Shown in pieces: positions 34,760 through 46,549 of a DNA stretch of 64,000 nt; within the stretch, counting starts at the first letter, position 1; every line of letters begins with the position of its first letter. A program made the translations under genes and the position numbers. Below the pieces are notes generated by a model. That model saw nothing but the letters and a program-made list of their open reading frames with translations, searched no databases and had not been told where the DNA came from. Origin of the DNA: Boswellia sacra (taxonomy: Eukaryota > Streptophyta > Magnoliopsida > Sapindales > Burseraceae); the NCBI GenBank assembly GCA_013180625.2, contig SNVD02008830.1, positions 124,001-188,000 of the forward strand. The letters are read 5' to 3'.

Positions 34760-37700
34760 ATGCCTACAGTGAGCGTGGGCAGGGATCGTCTGTTTGCAGC
34801 CCTAGGCAAATCTTACAGTAAGCTCTTAAATTAATTAGCACGCTCACTTTGATTATCAACTCGTCCAGTAATCAATCCATTCGTTTTTTTTTTTAATTTT
34901 ATTTTTTTTATCAGCTCAGGAAGAGTTCGAGGATCTGTGCTTCAGTTTCGGCATCGAGCTTGACGATGTGGTGAGCTTACGGAGCCAATTCTTTCTTTTT
35001 TTTTTTTTTTTAAATTTGAGTTAATGGTAGTGAGAGCAGTGAGTTTTGATGAAGTTTAATAATGCTTTGAAATTGTTTTCTAATTGCTTATTAGACAACT
35101 GAAAAAGCTATAATTAGAAAAGAAAAGCACTTGGAAGAAGAAGGATACGAAGGTGATGAAGAAATCATTTACAAAATTGAAGTGCCAGCTAACAGGTATT
35201 CTTCTTTTCACATGTATAGTTTTACAAATATTGCATCCATTGGGGACTTTTATTGTAATTTAAAAATTGTTTTGCTACTATTTGAAAGGAATATTTCTAG
35301 CGTGAAATGTATTACTTTTACCACACAGCATCACACTCGGTGACATTGTACAAGTGTGAAGGTTTTAACTAAAAAGTATTATTTGTATGTATTTTTTTTT
35401 TTTTTTTTTTTTTGCAGATATGATTTGCTCTGCCTGGAAGGGATTGCTCAAGCTCTACGCATTTTCAATAAGCAGCAGGAGATACCCATGTATACACTCG
35501 CTGACATTGGCAAAAAGTCGATGCTTCAAATGCACGTTAAACCAGAGGTAATAACAAATTCCTTATCATTAATATAATTTTCTCATATATTAGGGAAAAA
35601 AATTATTGGTTTGAATGCTTCATAATTATTTCTCACAGTGTGTTATCTTTTTTCATCCCTGCAGACGTCTTTAATTCGTCCTTTTGTCGTTTGTGCTGTC
35701 TTAAGAGACATAAATTTTGATGAGGCTAGTTATAATAGCTTCATTGATCTCCAAGATAAGCTTCATCAGAACATTTGCCGGTAATATTTATGGCTTATGT
35801 TTTGGTCACCTTTTTTGGTGTCTTGAGCTTCTTGTTTTCTATCTGCATTATTATTGAAGAAAATACATCATTAGTAAGATTTAGATAGATAGATTAATCA
35901 GAAAAATAAGTTAGAGAATGATTCTACGTGTGTACAACTGCTACTTAAGATACCATTTAGTCTGACAACTGCTACAGTCATCGATTTCCTATAAATATGT
36001 TTTCTTGCTGAGAATAATATTATTGTTTTTTTGGTGGACCTAGTTAAAATCTTTTCATATCTTTAATTGCTTTCTATAGGCATCTCACTGATTTGCTGGG
36101 TGTTTGTTCATTATTTGTTCTATTGCTTGAAAGTTTTTAAGATTATGTGTATTTAAAGTACGTGCATATATTTCTTGATTCAGGCGAAGAACCCTCGTTG
36201 CAATTGGTACTCATGACTTGGACACTTTGCAAGGCCCTTTCACATATGAGGTCGCATCTTCAACTCTTGCAGCTCCTTTATTGTTTGATAAGAAATGAAA
36301 GAGATTCATTAACGTGATAAAGGATTTACCAAAAAATCTTGCACCTTTTACTTATCTCACAAATATCTCTTTGTAAATGTGATGTTGGAATTGGAGTAGG
36401 AAGTTGTAGTTTAGTCTGGGAGGGTTCATGGACCACATGCTTATTCTTTTATTTGCTTTGCCCCATAATCTCATGGTTTTAAATCACATCCTTTACTCAC
36501 AAGAGATGAAGGTCCATATATTAGCCCTATTTGCTTTAGCCTAGTAATATGTGGGACTGTTGGACCATATCTCAATTCATTGATCTTGATCTTACTGCCT
36601 TGGAAGACGGAAAGTCCTGTAGGCTGTGTCTTGGTTGATCTAATAGAGACTTTTTATGACTGGGTAGGACAATTTTCATCACCTGTGTGTCGTCTTGAGA
36701 TAATGCAAGCTTCTATCCATGAAGTCCTCGATATTGACAATATTGCCTGTTTCCTAAAGGAGTCATGAATTTAGAAAGCATTGTTGGTAAGGGACTTAAT
36801 GATTTTCTCTACCAAGGCAATGTGAGATTTTAGCACCTTGCTGCCTTAGAAGTTTGGATTTTGGGTCCTGGACGTCACAAATTTTTGTCTGTTGGAGTAC
36901 TTTGTGAAGGAGCCGAGACCATAAGCTTCCTGGTTGAGTTTTGCTACATGGTAGTTTGCTGTAAACAAATGTTGGGTGGGCGTTTCTTATCCAGCTCATC
37001 TTCTGGCCTTTCTTCTGTTAATGATACTCTTAGTTGCAGTGAAAAAATGTTGGATGGCCTTTTCTGGGAAAAATCATGTTTCTTTCCTCATATGGATTTT
37101 CGGTTAGGCATTAATTATTGTAAATTTGTGTTAACCTGATTTTTATTTTATTTTATTTATTTTTAATGAAAAAAAATTGATGCTCTTATTTGCTTGATGC
37201 CATAATATATCAAAAGAAAGTGTTTTTGCACATTGACGTAGTGAACAACATGCTTTTGTCTTTGTTTCAGGCTTTGCCACCCTCGGACATAAATTTTGTG
37301 CCTTTAAAACAGGTAATTGATTATATTTGGAACGTGAATGTGTGATTCTGTTGCTGCTATATTCAAACAATACTAGATGTTTGAATCTAAAGTTGGGCTT
37401 CCTTATTATATCTTTTTTTCATCTTTATCCCTTTTGGTTTACTAGAACATTACATTAAAACTGATTTTTTGTAACTTCTGTTCTGGGTATTTAGACAAGG
37501 AACTTCAGAGCTGACGAGCTAATGGAATTTTACAAAGTGAGTCCTGTTTTTTTAGACCTCATTTTTGTTTATTTGTATTTTTTGGTGGAGGATTGGACTG
37601 ATGCACACAATTTCTATACTCTTGCATTTAATTGACCTTTGACCATCCATGCCTGCCAACAAAAGCAACCTCATTCTTCCATGGTTGCAACTTAATATGT

Positions 37701-39416
37701 TGCTGTTGTAACTAACCTGGAGTCTTCAAGCTAAAATTCTGTGTAGGCTGGTAGCCTGAGACTCCTTATATCTTGCAAATCCTCCAGTCACATCTGTTGA
37801 TGCAATTATCAGTTTTCCCCTAATTCTATGCTTATCCATTGTACAAGATTTACATTGGTTGCACATTTTCTACTTATTCTATTTTTAAGACAACTCTTTA
37901 AAATGAATACCATGTCTAACCTTGATTTGTCTTTTATAACGACAATATTCAGCAGTCAGATTTGAAACTGAAGAAGTATTTGCACATAATCGAGAACTCA
38001 CCGGTGTACCCTGTCTTATTTGACCAAAATAGGTATGACATTTTCTTGATAGTGCAGGTGCAATTATAGTTTTGAGTTCTATCCTGTGGCCAATTATATC
38101 ATACTGTTAATAGCTACTTATCTTACACACTGGGCTTCCCCTGATTTTGCTTGGATTTAATTTAAAGTTATTTGCGTTAAAGATTTTTAGTGAGTTCATA
38201 AACATGCTTTTAATTAAGATGCATTTTATTGGGAGGAAACAGAATAATTTTATTTCAATCAAATAGAGAATACAAAACTGATAGAACGAACCTGTGTTCC
38301 ACCAAATTATGTGGAATAATTAGGAAGCATTGCAATGTATAGTTGTAATCTTTTTACCTAACGTTTTTTTTCTTGATATTTCATAGTTGTAATTTTTTTT
38401 CATTATCATTAACTATTATTTTCTGCTGTGACAGATTAATAATCTATAGTTTCTTTGTTCCTTAACAGAACTGTTCTGTCTCTACCACCAATTATTAATG
38501 GTGCTCATTCAGCAATCACTTTAAAGACCAAGAATGTGTTCATTGAATGTACAGCCATTGATTTGACAAAGGCCAAGATTGTTTTGAACACAATGGTAAG
38601 TGTTTCTAAGTTCTAATTGCTTTTGCTTACTATTTTGAATCTCTTAGTAACTGGTATGCAAGTGTAGATTGATTTCTCTTTGTTTTCATAGGCAACTGCT
38701 TTTTCTGCATATTGCAAAAGAAAATATGAAGTGGAACCAGTTGAAGTGATAAATGCTGATGGGAAGTCAAATATTTATCCTGATTTATCAGTCTTCAACA
38801 TGGAAGTTTCTCTACCTTACATTAATGGTACAATTGGAGTCTCTTTGGAGGCAGATGAGGTACTGTGCTTCCTGTTTTCTCTCATCTCTTCTGTAGTCAT
38901 GTCATTAAATTGAATTTACTGTTAAAGCTGGTATTTTCTTTAATTGCATAGAATTCCAGAATTACTGAGATTGTAATTACCTATCTTATCCTACATTACT
39001 CAAAAGTTGCTGATATGCACCAATTTCATGTCATTTAAGCGAAATATTTGATGCCTTCTCCAAAGGTTAGGTCAAATGGTTGAGACCATTTAATTTTGAC
39101 CAGGTGGTCAGACGTTCAACTCCTCTTTGGATTATGATCAATTCTCATGATTATTTTCACTATATGGATTTTAGCCTCTAGCAATACTCCTGGTATGGAA
39201 CTTGGGGGACTTTTTATCCAAAGATGTATAAAGATGCTGAGTTCGCATGATGAAAACCTACTTTTGACTTTGCATTTCTTTGATTCGATAAAAGAAGTAA
39301 ATGGATATGTATTTGTATTAAGTAAAAAGATCTTAACTCTGCATATATAGAAAGCGTCTTCGCATTGCAGTTGAGTTAGAATATCTAAATTCATGAGAGA
39401 AGTGAGTGCCTATATT

Positions 39417-39452
<36 letters not shown>

Positions 39453-42128
39453 GATAACTTATTGATAAAGCTAGAAATAATGTCTTATTCTATTAATATA
39501 TCTGTTAGAATTGATCTTCATGTTGATTTGCTTTCCCATGTCTCCAAGTGTTTCAAAATGATAACACCTATTAGTTGTAGTTTGCTTTCTCAGTAGATTC
39601 TCAGTATAAGTAATTTTATGTATAGTTTACCACAGCCAGTGTTGCATCTTCTCTGTTTCTTTTCTATTCTAGTTATCAAATGGAATGCCTGCATACTTTC
39701 TGCAATTATTATATTGTTTTGCTTTCCTATTTATCAGGTCACTAGCTTGTTGAACAGAATGCAGTTGAAGGCTGCATCAAGTGATAAGAAAGGTAACAAG
39801 ATTGATGTACTTGTACCTCCCACAAGAAGTGATGTTCTGCACCCGTGTGATGTTATGGAGGTATCGATAATAATATGCAGACTTATTTCGCATATCTTAA
39901 GTCCACTAAGCTAGTTGATTTTATTATAAGGCAAGTTTTTCTCTTTTAGGATGTTGCTATTGCTTATGGTTACAATAACATTCCAAAGAGAAAGCCTGCA
40001 TCGGTGAAACCATTGCCCTTGAATGAGTTCGGTGATCTTATACGATCGGAGGTAAAGAAATGAGAATGCGCTACTTTTAGGCTGCATCTTTTCCTAGTAC
40101 TTCTACATCTTTTCTTGAATAACTTTTCTGTTATATGTTCTGTTTAGATTGCAATGAATGGATTTACAGAGGTGTTAACGTGGATTTTATGCTCTCGAAA
40201 AGAGCTTTCCTCTATGTTGAACCGAAAAGATGAGAAAACAGTCATTATTGGAAATCCTCGTTCATCTGATTTTGAGGTTTGTATCTTCTTGTTCTCTTTT
40301 GTTTGAATACAATTGGCTAATATTACATTTGTGTCATAATTCATTTAATGATTAACGGTCAAATTTTGATAGGAAACCCTAAACATTATATTAAAATAGT
40401 AAAAAGATGAGCAGATACATCTGTGGACCAGTGTCCACAGCGAATTAAAATAAAAGGGAAACAATTCTAATAAAATTCATCCCTAAGTTACAAAAGGTCC
40501 ACAAACTATACAAATAAGACTTATTTTAGATACAAATAAGCTTATTTTAGATAGCATTTGACTTGTAGGTCTTTAATACTTATACACATTTGCTTCATCA
40601 ATTTTTGCAGGTCGTTCGAACCACTCTGATGCCTGGTATATTGAAAACTGTTGGACATAACAAAGACCATCCAAAGCCAATAAAGGTATATTTTAGTTGT
40701 TAGTTAAGTATGAATGTGGCATATTTTGGTACTATCTATCATATAAATGAGTTGGGTGAGGACACAAATTATGCCAGTGATATGTAGTGTTAATCTAGTG
40801 GGATTGTGATCCTAATGTTTGCCATACTGTTGCTAAAGGTTATGTATAGCCTGTACTTTGAAACATATCCAATATTCTCTCAACATGATCATGAAAATAT
40901 GGATGCGGGCACCTTCTTGTACTTTCCAATAACTTTTATCATGACTGTGGTTTTGGTTCTAGATTTTTGAAGTGGGTGATATAGCTCTGTTGGATGAGAC
41001 GAAAGATGTTGGGGCATCATGCCGTCGCCTACTAGCAGCACTATACTGTGGTGCTAACTCAGGATTTGAGGTATGATCTTCTTACCATTTTTGCTGAGAA
41101 CTCTACCTTCTTTACTAATAGTTTTATGATTGTTTTTAATTGATACCAATTTCTTATGGTGATATATAGATATTATTTTTCTGCTCCTGCATATATTAAC
41201 TGTTATGAATAAGAAAACTATCAGAGTTGGTTGTTTGTAGATTATATTTTTGGACTTATGTCAAACATCTTTAGCTAAAAGAGGTGCATATGATCTTTAT
41301 TCAATGCCCAAAAAATTTTGCGCTTAATTTATTTACGATCCGTACAGAAATATCTTTGTGATGAGGATTGAACCATTCAATTTTCAAAAGAATTAATAAA
41401 AAAAAGGTTAAACTAGCATAATCTTTTAAAACTTTGTTAGAATAAAAAGGAAGTTACACTCAATCATTTGTTTTCAAGCTCTACGATCTTGGAAAAATTA
41501 CTCTATTCATATACAATGGAACTTCAATCTATGAAAACCAGTGTTCTGTGCAAGTTATTTAGAAATGTAAAGCTAAAATGATTTTTGACTACTTTGACTT
41601 TGTTGTTTGCAGCTGATTCATTGCTTAGTTGATAGAATAATGGAGGTCACAGGAACTCCATTTGTTCCAGTGGGTGATGATACTGGGTACTATATTAAAC
41701 GTTCAGATGTAAGTATTTTCTCTATGATACCCCTTCTTTATACTCCTGAGCATGCTTGACAATGTGTTCACTATCCTGATGTTCTGAAGGAGCCTGAGTT
41801 TCTTCCGGGTAGACAAGCCAGCATTACTTACAAAGGGAAGCGCATTGGCATCTTTGGTATTGTGCACCCTGAGGTACTTAATAATCAATCGGTTGAGCCG
41901 CATTTTTTTTGGACGTCACTGGTCATCGTGTTTATGTTTATTTCTTGAATCCGATTTAATATTCTTGTAATGTATTTTGCTTTAATCTTTACCTGAAGAG
42001 GGAATCATTCCCTTGAGATTTTGGATATTTGGGTTTTGATTATTAAATGTGACTTTCAGGTTTTGAACAACTTTGACATTGCTGATCCATGCTCGTTTTT
42101 GGAAATTGACATTCAAAGTTTATTGTAG
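34760..42128 (+). CDS. Phenylalanyl-tRNA synthetase beta subunit, cytosolic type
   Basis: Class II PheRS beta subunit. With alpha it forms the alpha2-beta2 enzyme that charges tRNA-Phe in the cytosol. Nineteen exons: 34760-34817, 34915-34970, 35095-35195, 35418-35547, 35665-35780, 36184-36250, 37271-37312, 37495-37536, 37953-38032, 38469-38595, 38692-38859, 39738-39860, 39950-40051, 40148-40276, 40611-40685, 40963-41070, 41613-41708, 41790-41873, 42060-42128. Phases agree, giving 590 aa, normal for the eukaryotic subunit. The B3/B4 (tRNA-synthetase/editing-like) part covers roughly residues 95-270 ([27 protein letters not shown]). The B5 domain includes [22 protein letters not shown]. The C-terminal catalytic-like core ends [16 protein letters not shown]. 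No stop or frame break was found. Exon 9 has a tandem NAGNAG acceptor (start 37953 or 37956). Confidence 0.95.
39420..39450. repeat. (CT)n microsatellite in PheRS beta intron 11
   Basis: Uninterrupted CT dinucleotide run of about 31 bp inside an intron of the PheRS beta gene. Confidence 0.95.
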
Positions 42129-45032
42129 GGGCCATAGTGAATGTAAGTTATATAGAAATCCTCCATTTTAATGTTCATCGATTTCTGTCATTATCGTTGT
42201 TAGTATGATAAAAATACTCAAGTCTCTATCATTCCACTCCTTCAACCCCTAATGGAGAAAAGAAAGAAAAAACAAAATTCTGGTCATCTACTGCATCTTG
42301 CAATTTTTTTTTTTTTTTTTTGTTTTTTTCAATGGTTATTGTTCATTATACATCTTAATGTCTGTTTTTAAAAAACCTGCAGGAACGTTGGCTTTGCTAC
42401 ATATACTAGTTGCGGTTTTGTACCCTAACAGCTTGAAATGGAAAATTGCTAGCCGGCTTATGAAAAATTTTCACGACCGTCTGGGTAATATATTTAAAAA
42501 TATTATTTCAATTAAAAAGTGATTGAGGCATTCTTTTGTTTTCGAGATAGGGTGAACGATTGCTTGTAAACCCTTTTACACTGTAAATTTTACGATCACT
42601 TTTTAATTTTAATTTTTTTGGGGGACCTAATTATAGGCTGCTAAAAATTATCAAGTATAAATAATATTGAAGAGAAGCTAATATTTGAATTCGTGTGCAA
42701 GAGTGTTATACGTCTTGGAGTTGGTCAATTTGCTGCTGATACAAAGTTTAGCATCACATTTCACTTACACGTGCAAATCGTTAACGCCATTTTTATAGAC
42801 TAACATAAAGGAGCATCTATTAAGAAATCTAATCACCTAAATTGACAGAAATGAACGGTATGTAGCTAGATTTTGCGTGGTTAAAACATCGAGGATCCAA
42901 CTTCATGTCACTATGTCCTCCACCATTTCAACTTTCAGGACAGTTTGAAAGCTATAATTCAATCAAAGGTGGACAAATTTGCTTTTACTGGGAGCTGATC
43001 AAGAGTGTACGTGGTGAAGTATATGCGTGAACACAACCAATGAAACTGACTGCAGGATACAGCCCTCTGGAAGGAAGTGCAGAGATTACCAGCAATTTCA
43101 ATCAAGAATTATTAGGTCAAGTTTTTGACCAAGTTAGCTTTCAATTCAGTTGTGCATGTTCAAATTGCACTGGTTCAGCCTTATTCTTATTTTTGTGCAT
43201 AAATATCAGAGATTAGAGAAACTGAATGCATGCCTATAAAAATAGATAACAAATGTCGTCCAAACTAACCAAGAAAAAGAAGCAAACAGAAAAGGTTCCA
43301 ATTTCAACAAAGTTATTGGATTTCTTCATTCTCTCTTGAAACCTCGAATGAATGCATCTGAACAAGTTATAAGACATCTCCATCTGCACCTGAAGAGATA
43401 CATCGTCAAATATTAATCCTTTTGGTAGCTGCCAATTAGCATTCCCCTCATAATTTAATCATCTCACGCCTCTTGTTTCCTTTATTTCCTTTTTTGTTTT
43501 TTAAATAAAAATAAAAAAAAACTCATGTTTTCTCATTGGGAACAGCTTTTTAAGTTCTAGTAACATCCTATATCCTAGAATTTCAGGTCTATGGATAATA
43601 ATGTGCCAAAAATATTAAACACACTTTTCAGTTACAAGCCCCCACTACCTGAATAATGAAGACAAACTAAAGCAAAATACAGCACACTAGCAGAGAAGGA
43701 ATAATACTAAACTTTGATGTCACTAGAGACGATTGGAAGTATAAAAGTTAAAAGGTTAGACAACTAATGATGACAAATCAATTAAAATAAATGAATAATG
43801 TCACATCAATTCATAATTTTGTTTTCAAAGTTTATAACCGTAGTATCACTCACAGGGAAGACATTTGTACGAAATTCAATGTGCATATTAGACAAATTCA
43901 TGCCTTTTTCAATTGATGATTCCGAATCAAATCTACACTCATCATGGGTATGGCAACGGTATGACTTCTGTTTCAGCAATACAAGTTTATTCACTTTGAT
44001 TATAAAACTGAAAAACAAATAGGCATACATGATGTCGGATAACATTCAGAATTAGACATTATAGAATTTAGACATGTAGAGAAGAAATATGGTGTTTGAT
44101 GCTTAAAGTAGAATTTCAAAGTAAATTTGTTTAATGCTATGACTTGAAGGATTGTAAAGAAATTGGTTATTAGCGGTAGTGATGTGTATAGTAACTCTGA
44201 ACAACAATAAGCAATACCCGTCACTAGTAGCTTGAAAATTTGAGTTGAATAAAGAGAAGTTCAAGATAAAAGAGTCAGAAGGAGAAAAAATGCGCTTTAT
44301 AAAAAAATGAGGAAAATAACACAATGTATCCCAATAGAATTAGGGTTTCTTAAAACAACAGAGTCATGAAAATTTTAAATTTAATAAACTAGATTATCAA
44401 AAAACTTGTATGCAGAGGAATCACAGAACTAAACATAACTACTAAACTAATAGGACGAATGTAAAATGCTAATTCAAACATAAACTAGAATCCCAATCCT
44501 TAAAAAAAAAAAAAAAGAAAGTAAATCGCAAATACTGCATGTTGAATAAACACCTAGAAAATAAGAATCTCAAATCATTAGACTTTCATTCAAAGAAACA
44601 AGAAAGAATCCTCTTTTCCATGCCCATTTGGATGCCAATCGTATAAGAGTTCACTAGCAAGTTCAGACTCAAGTCAGTGGGTGATATTGCACAAGACATT
44701 GAGGACTACAAGCTATTTCAATCTTCATTCAAAGTTCCCACAGTATGTTCAGCTAAATGATTTCCTCTCCATGGAAGAGGAGATTCAGGGTGGATCAATC
44801 CATGCAAGCAAAGGTGACAACTTTCGAGAGGAAGACAGGCAACAGCTATGCAAGCAGTTATAGCTTAATTGAGTTTAGGATTTTTGAAATTAAGTCAGAT
44901 TCAAGTAGAATAATTTGCAGTCCTAATCATGTGATTCCAGAGTAAATTTCTAACTTTGATGAAGACCTTTCAATAGTTTGCTTTATCCACACAGATTAAC
45001 AGCAAAAGAGAACAAAATAATCTTACCTCCAA
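42129..45032. other. Intergenic region with no supported gene
   Basis: About 2.9 kb between the PheRS beta stop and the stop of the minus-strand mL40-like gene, so two 3' ends converge. The 3' UTRs should occupy the flanks. Right after the mL40-like stop, the minus strand reads GAG then GTAAGA (near 45027), which could be a donor for a 3' UTR intron. Short ORFs (42298, 43798, 43806, 44681) have no domain and are AT-rich. I see no transposon ends. Confidence 0.55.
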
Positions 45033-45764
45033 TCATCTAACCTTCTCATTGCCAGAGCTTCTACTCGTAGCTTCTCTAATCTTCTCCAAGTACCCTTCAA
45101 TGGGTGGCGTCAGAGTTGCCATAAACCTATTAACAGGAAAAGGGGTCAAATCCGGAACCAAAGCAGCCTCCTTCAAATGATCAGGCAACGCCTCAATTGC
45201 CTCCTTCTTCAACCTCAAAAGCGTCGACTCAGCCGCCTGCCTCGCTCTATGCTTCCTCATCAACACTCTGCTGTACTCCTTGGCAAGCCTTCTCCCATCC
45301 TCAACCGTCAACTCATACTTGGGAATCTTGTCAGCATCAACCAAGCCAAGTGAAATCAAGTCCAATCCAGGCGTTCCCATAATCATGGGCTCATCGCTAA
45401 TACCCATAGAGGCCTTCCCGCCTTTCTTGAGAATCTCAATCTCTCGCTGCCGGTCCTTGCTCATGAGGCCGAGTTTCTCCCTCTCAGCTTCGCGTTTGCG
45501 TTCGTTGGGGGTGAGGTAACGGACGGGTGTTGGGGCGTTGAGGCATTGTTCGTACAGCTTTTGCTTCTCGTCCGGGACGTAGGATTTGGTGGCTTTGGCA
45601 GAAGCGTCCTTCTTGGTTGTGATTTTGGAGCGTTTGAGTTGCTGCCCAGCTTTCATTTTTGCCTTCCCTTTTGGGGTTCCACCCGCTGAGCATTTCTGGA
45701 GGAGTTGGTGAGTCTGAGTCTGAGTCAGGCTCTGTAGAGGCTTTGATTTAGCAAGCCTGAACAT
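45033..45764 (-). CDS. Intronless basic protein, probable mitochondrial mL40-like
   Basis: Single-exon 243-aa protein. The first 40 residues are rich in Lys, Arg, Ser, Thr and Gln with no acidic residue, as in mitochondrial targeting peptides. The middle has SYVPDEKQKLYEQCLNAPTP followed by charged helices (LTPNERKREAEREK). The C-terminal half contains LAKEYSRVLMRKHRARQAAE and a final PDLTPFPVNRF segment. From memory it resembles Arabidopsis At4g05400, assigned as the mitoribosomal large-subunit protein mL40; this was not checked. A TTAGGGTTT telo-box (45845-45853) lies 81-89 bp upstream of the ATG, as is common for translation-related genes. The exon is fully open. The neighbour upstream is the divergent SPF45 gene. 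Confidence 0.75.
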   Translation of the reverse strand: MFRLAKSKPLQSLTQTQTHQLLQKCSAGGTPKGKAKMKAGQQLKRSKITTKKDASAKATKSYVPDEKQKLYEQCLNAPTPVRYLTPNERKREAEREKLGLMSKDRQREIEILKKGGKASMGISDEPMIMGTPGLDLISLGLVDADKIPKYELTVEDGRRLAKEYSRVLMRKHRARQAAESTLLRLKKEAIEALPDHLKEAALVPDLTPFPVNRFMATLTPPIEGYLEKIREATSRSSGNEKVR

Positions 45765-46549
45765 ATTGCGGAGAGAGTCTTTTCGATTTTTTGTTTTCAG
45801 ATTTTATTAACTGGCCTTTGTGCTCATGCCGTGAATGTGAGGTGTTAGGGTTTGAACTTTAAGGAAGCCGAGCGAGAACCCTTTTTCTGAAGAGAAAATA
45901 ATAATTATAATAAACCATTTGTTGAGAAATACATTTACTGTTTTAGTTTCAGAGAGCAAAATTTTCATATTTAAAAGCTACAAATATTTCAAGGCAGAAG
46001 AAAATATATTAGATAAAGATCTATTATTATTATTATTATTATTGTGAAAAACATATTACATCAATAATAATAATATATTACATCAAGATTTTTGTTTTTT
46101 TGTAATTTTGGGTGCTCTTTTAGTACAATATCGCTATGTGTTATGAATTCAAAAATTATTTTCTAATTATTTTTAATCATTACAACAGTAATAATAAATA
46201 ATAATTTTATATAATCAATTATCTTAATTGTGGTATTTTTTATTTTAAAACTAAAATTATTAATAGTTCATATTCTAAAACTAAAAATTATTATTATTTA
46301 TTATTAAAAAAATTATAGTAAATTTATTTAGGGGAAATTGTTGTGATTATTTAATTTTTGTTTTTTTCCAATACCCCGTACTAGAGTAGAGAGAGAGAGA
46401 GAGCCCAAGCATCTCTATCAGTACCTTCTCCTTCTTCCCTATTTGCTTCTCAATCCGAGCTCAAATCTTCGGCTAAATCCAGCAAGTTCACTTTCCAATT
46501 CCCCATATTTCAATCAAATATCTAGGGTTTCTTCAATCTACGTGGCCAA
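45765..46549. promoter_or_regulatory. Divergent promoter region, mL40-like and DRT111 genes
   Basis: 785 bp separate the two start codons, which face away from each other. The centre is AT-rich with an (ATT)n run at 46023-46045, and a (GA)n tract lies at 46386-46402. Telo-box cores sit on both sides: TTAGGGTTT at 45845-45853 for the minus gene and TAGGGTTT at 46523-46530 for the plus gene. Shared regulation is possible but not shown. Confidence 0.5.

Noticed and set aside
36580..37139. Open frames within PheRS beta intron 6
   Set aside because: No domain recognised; the flanking exons join in phase across this 1-kb intron, so it is intronic.
39060..39125. tRNA gene suspected in PheRS intron 11
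   Set aside because: Box-like words are present, but no cloverleaf with an acceptor stem could be drawn; at most a SINE fragment.
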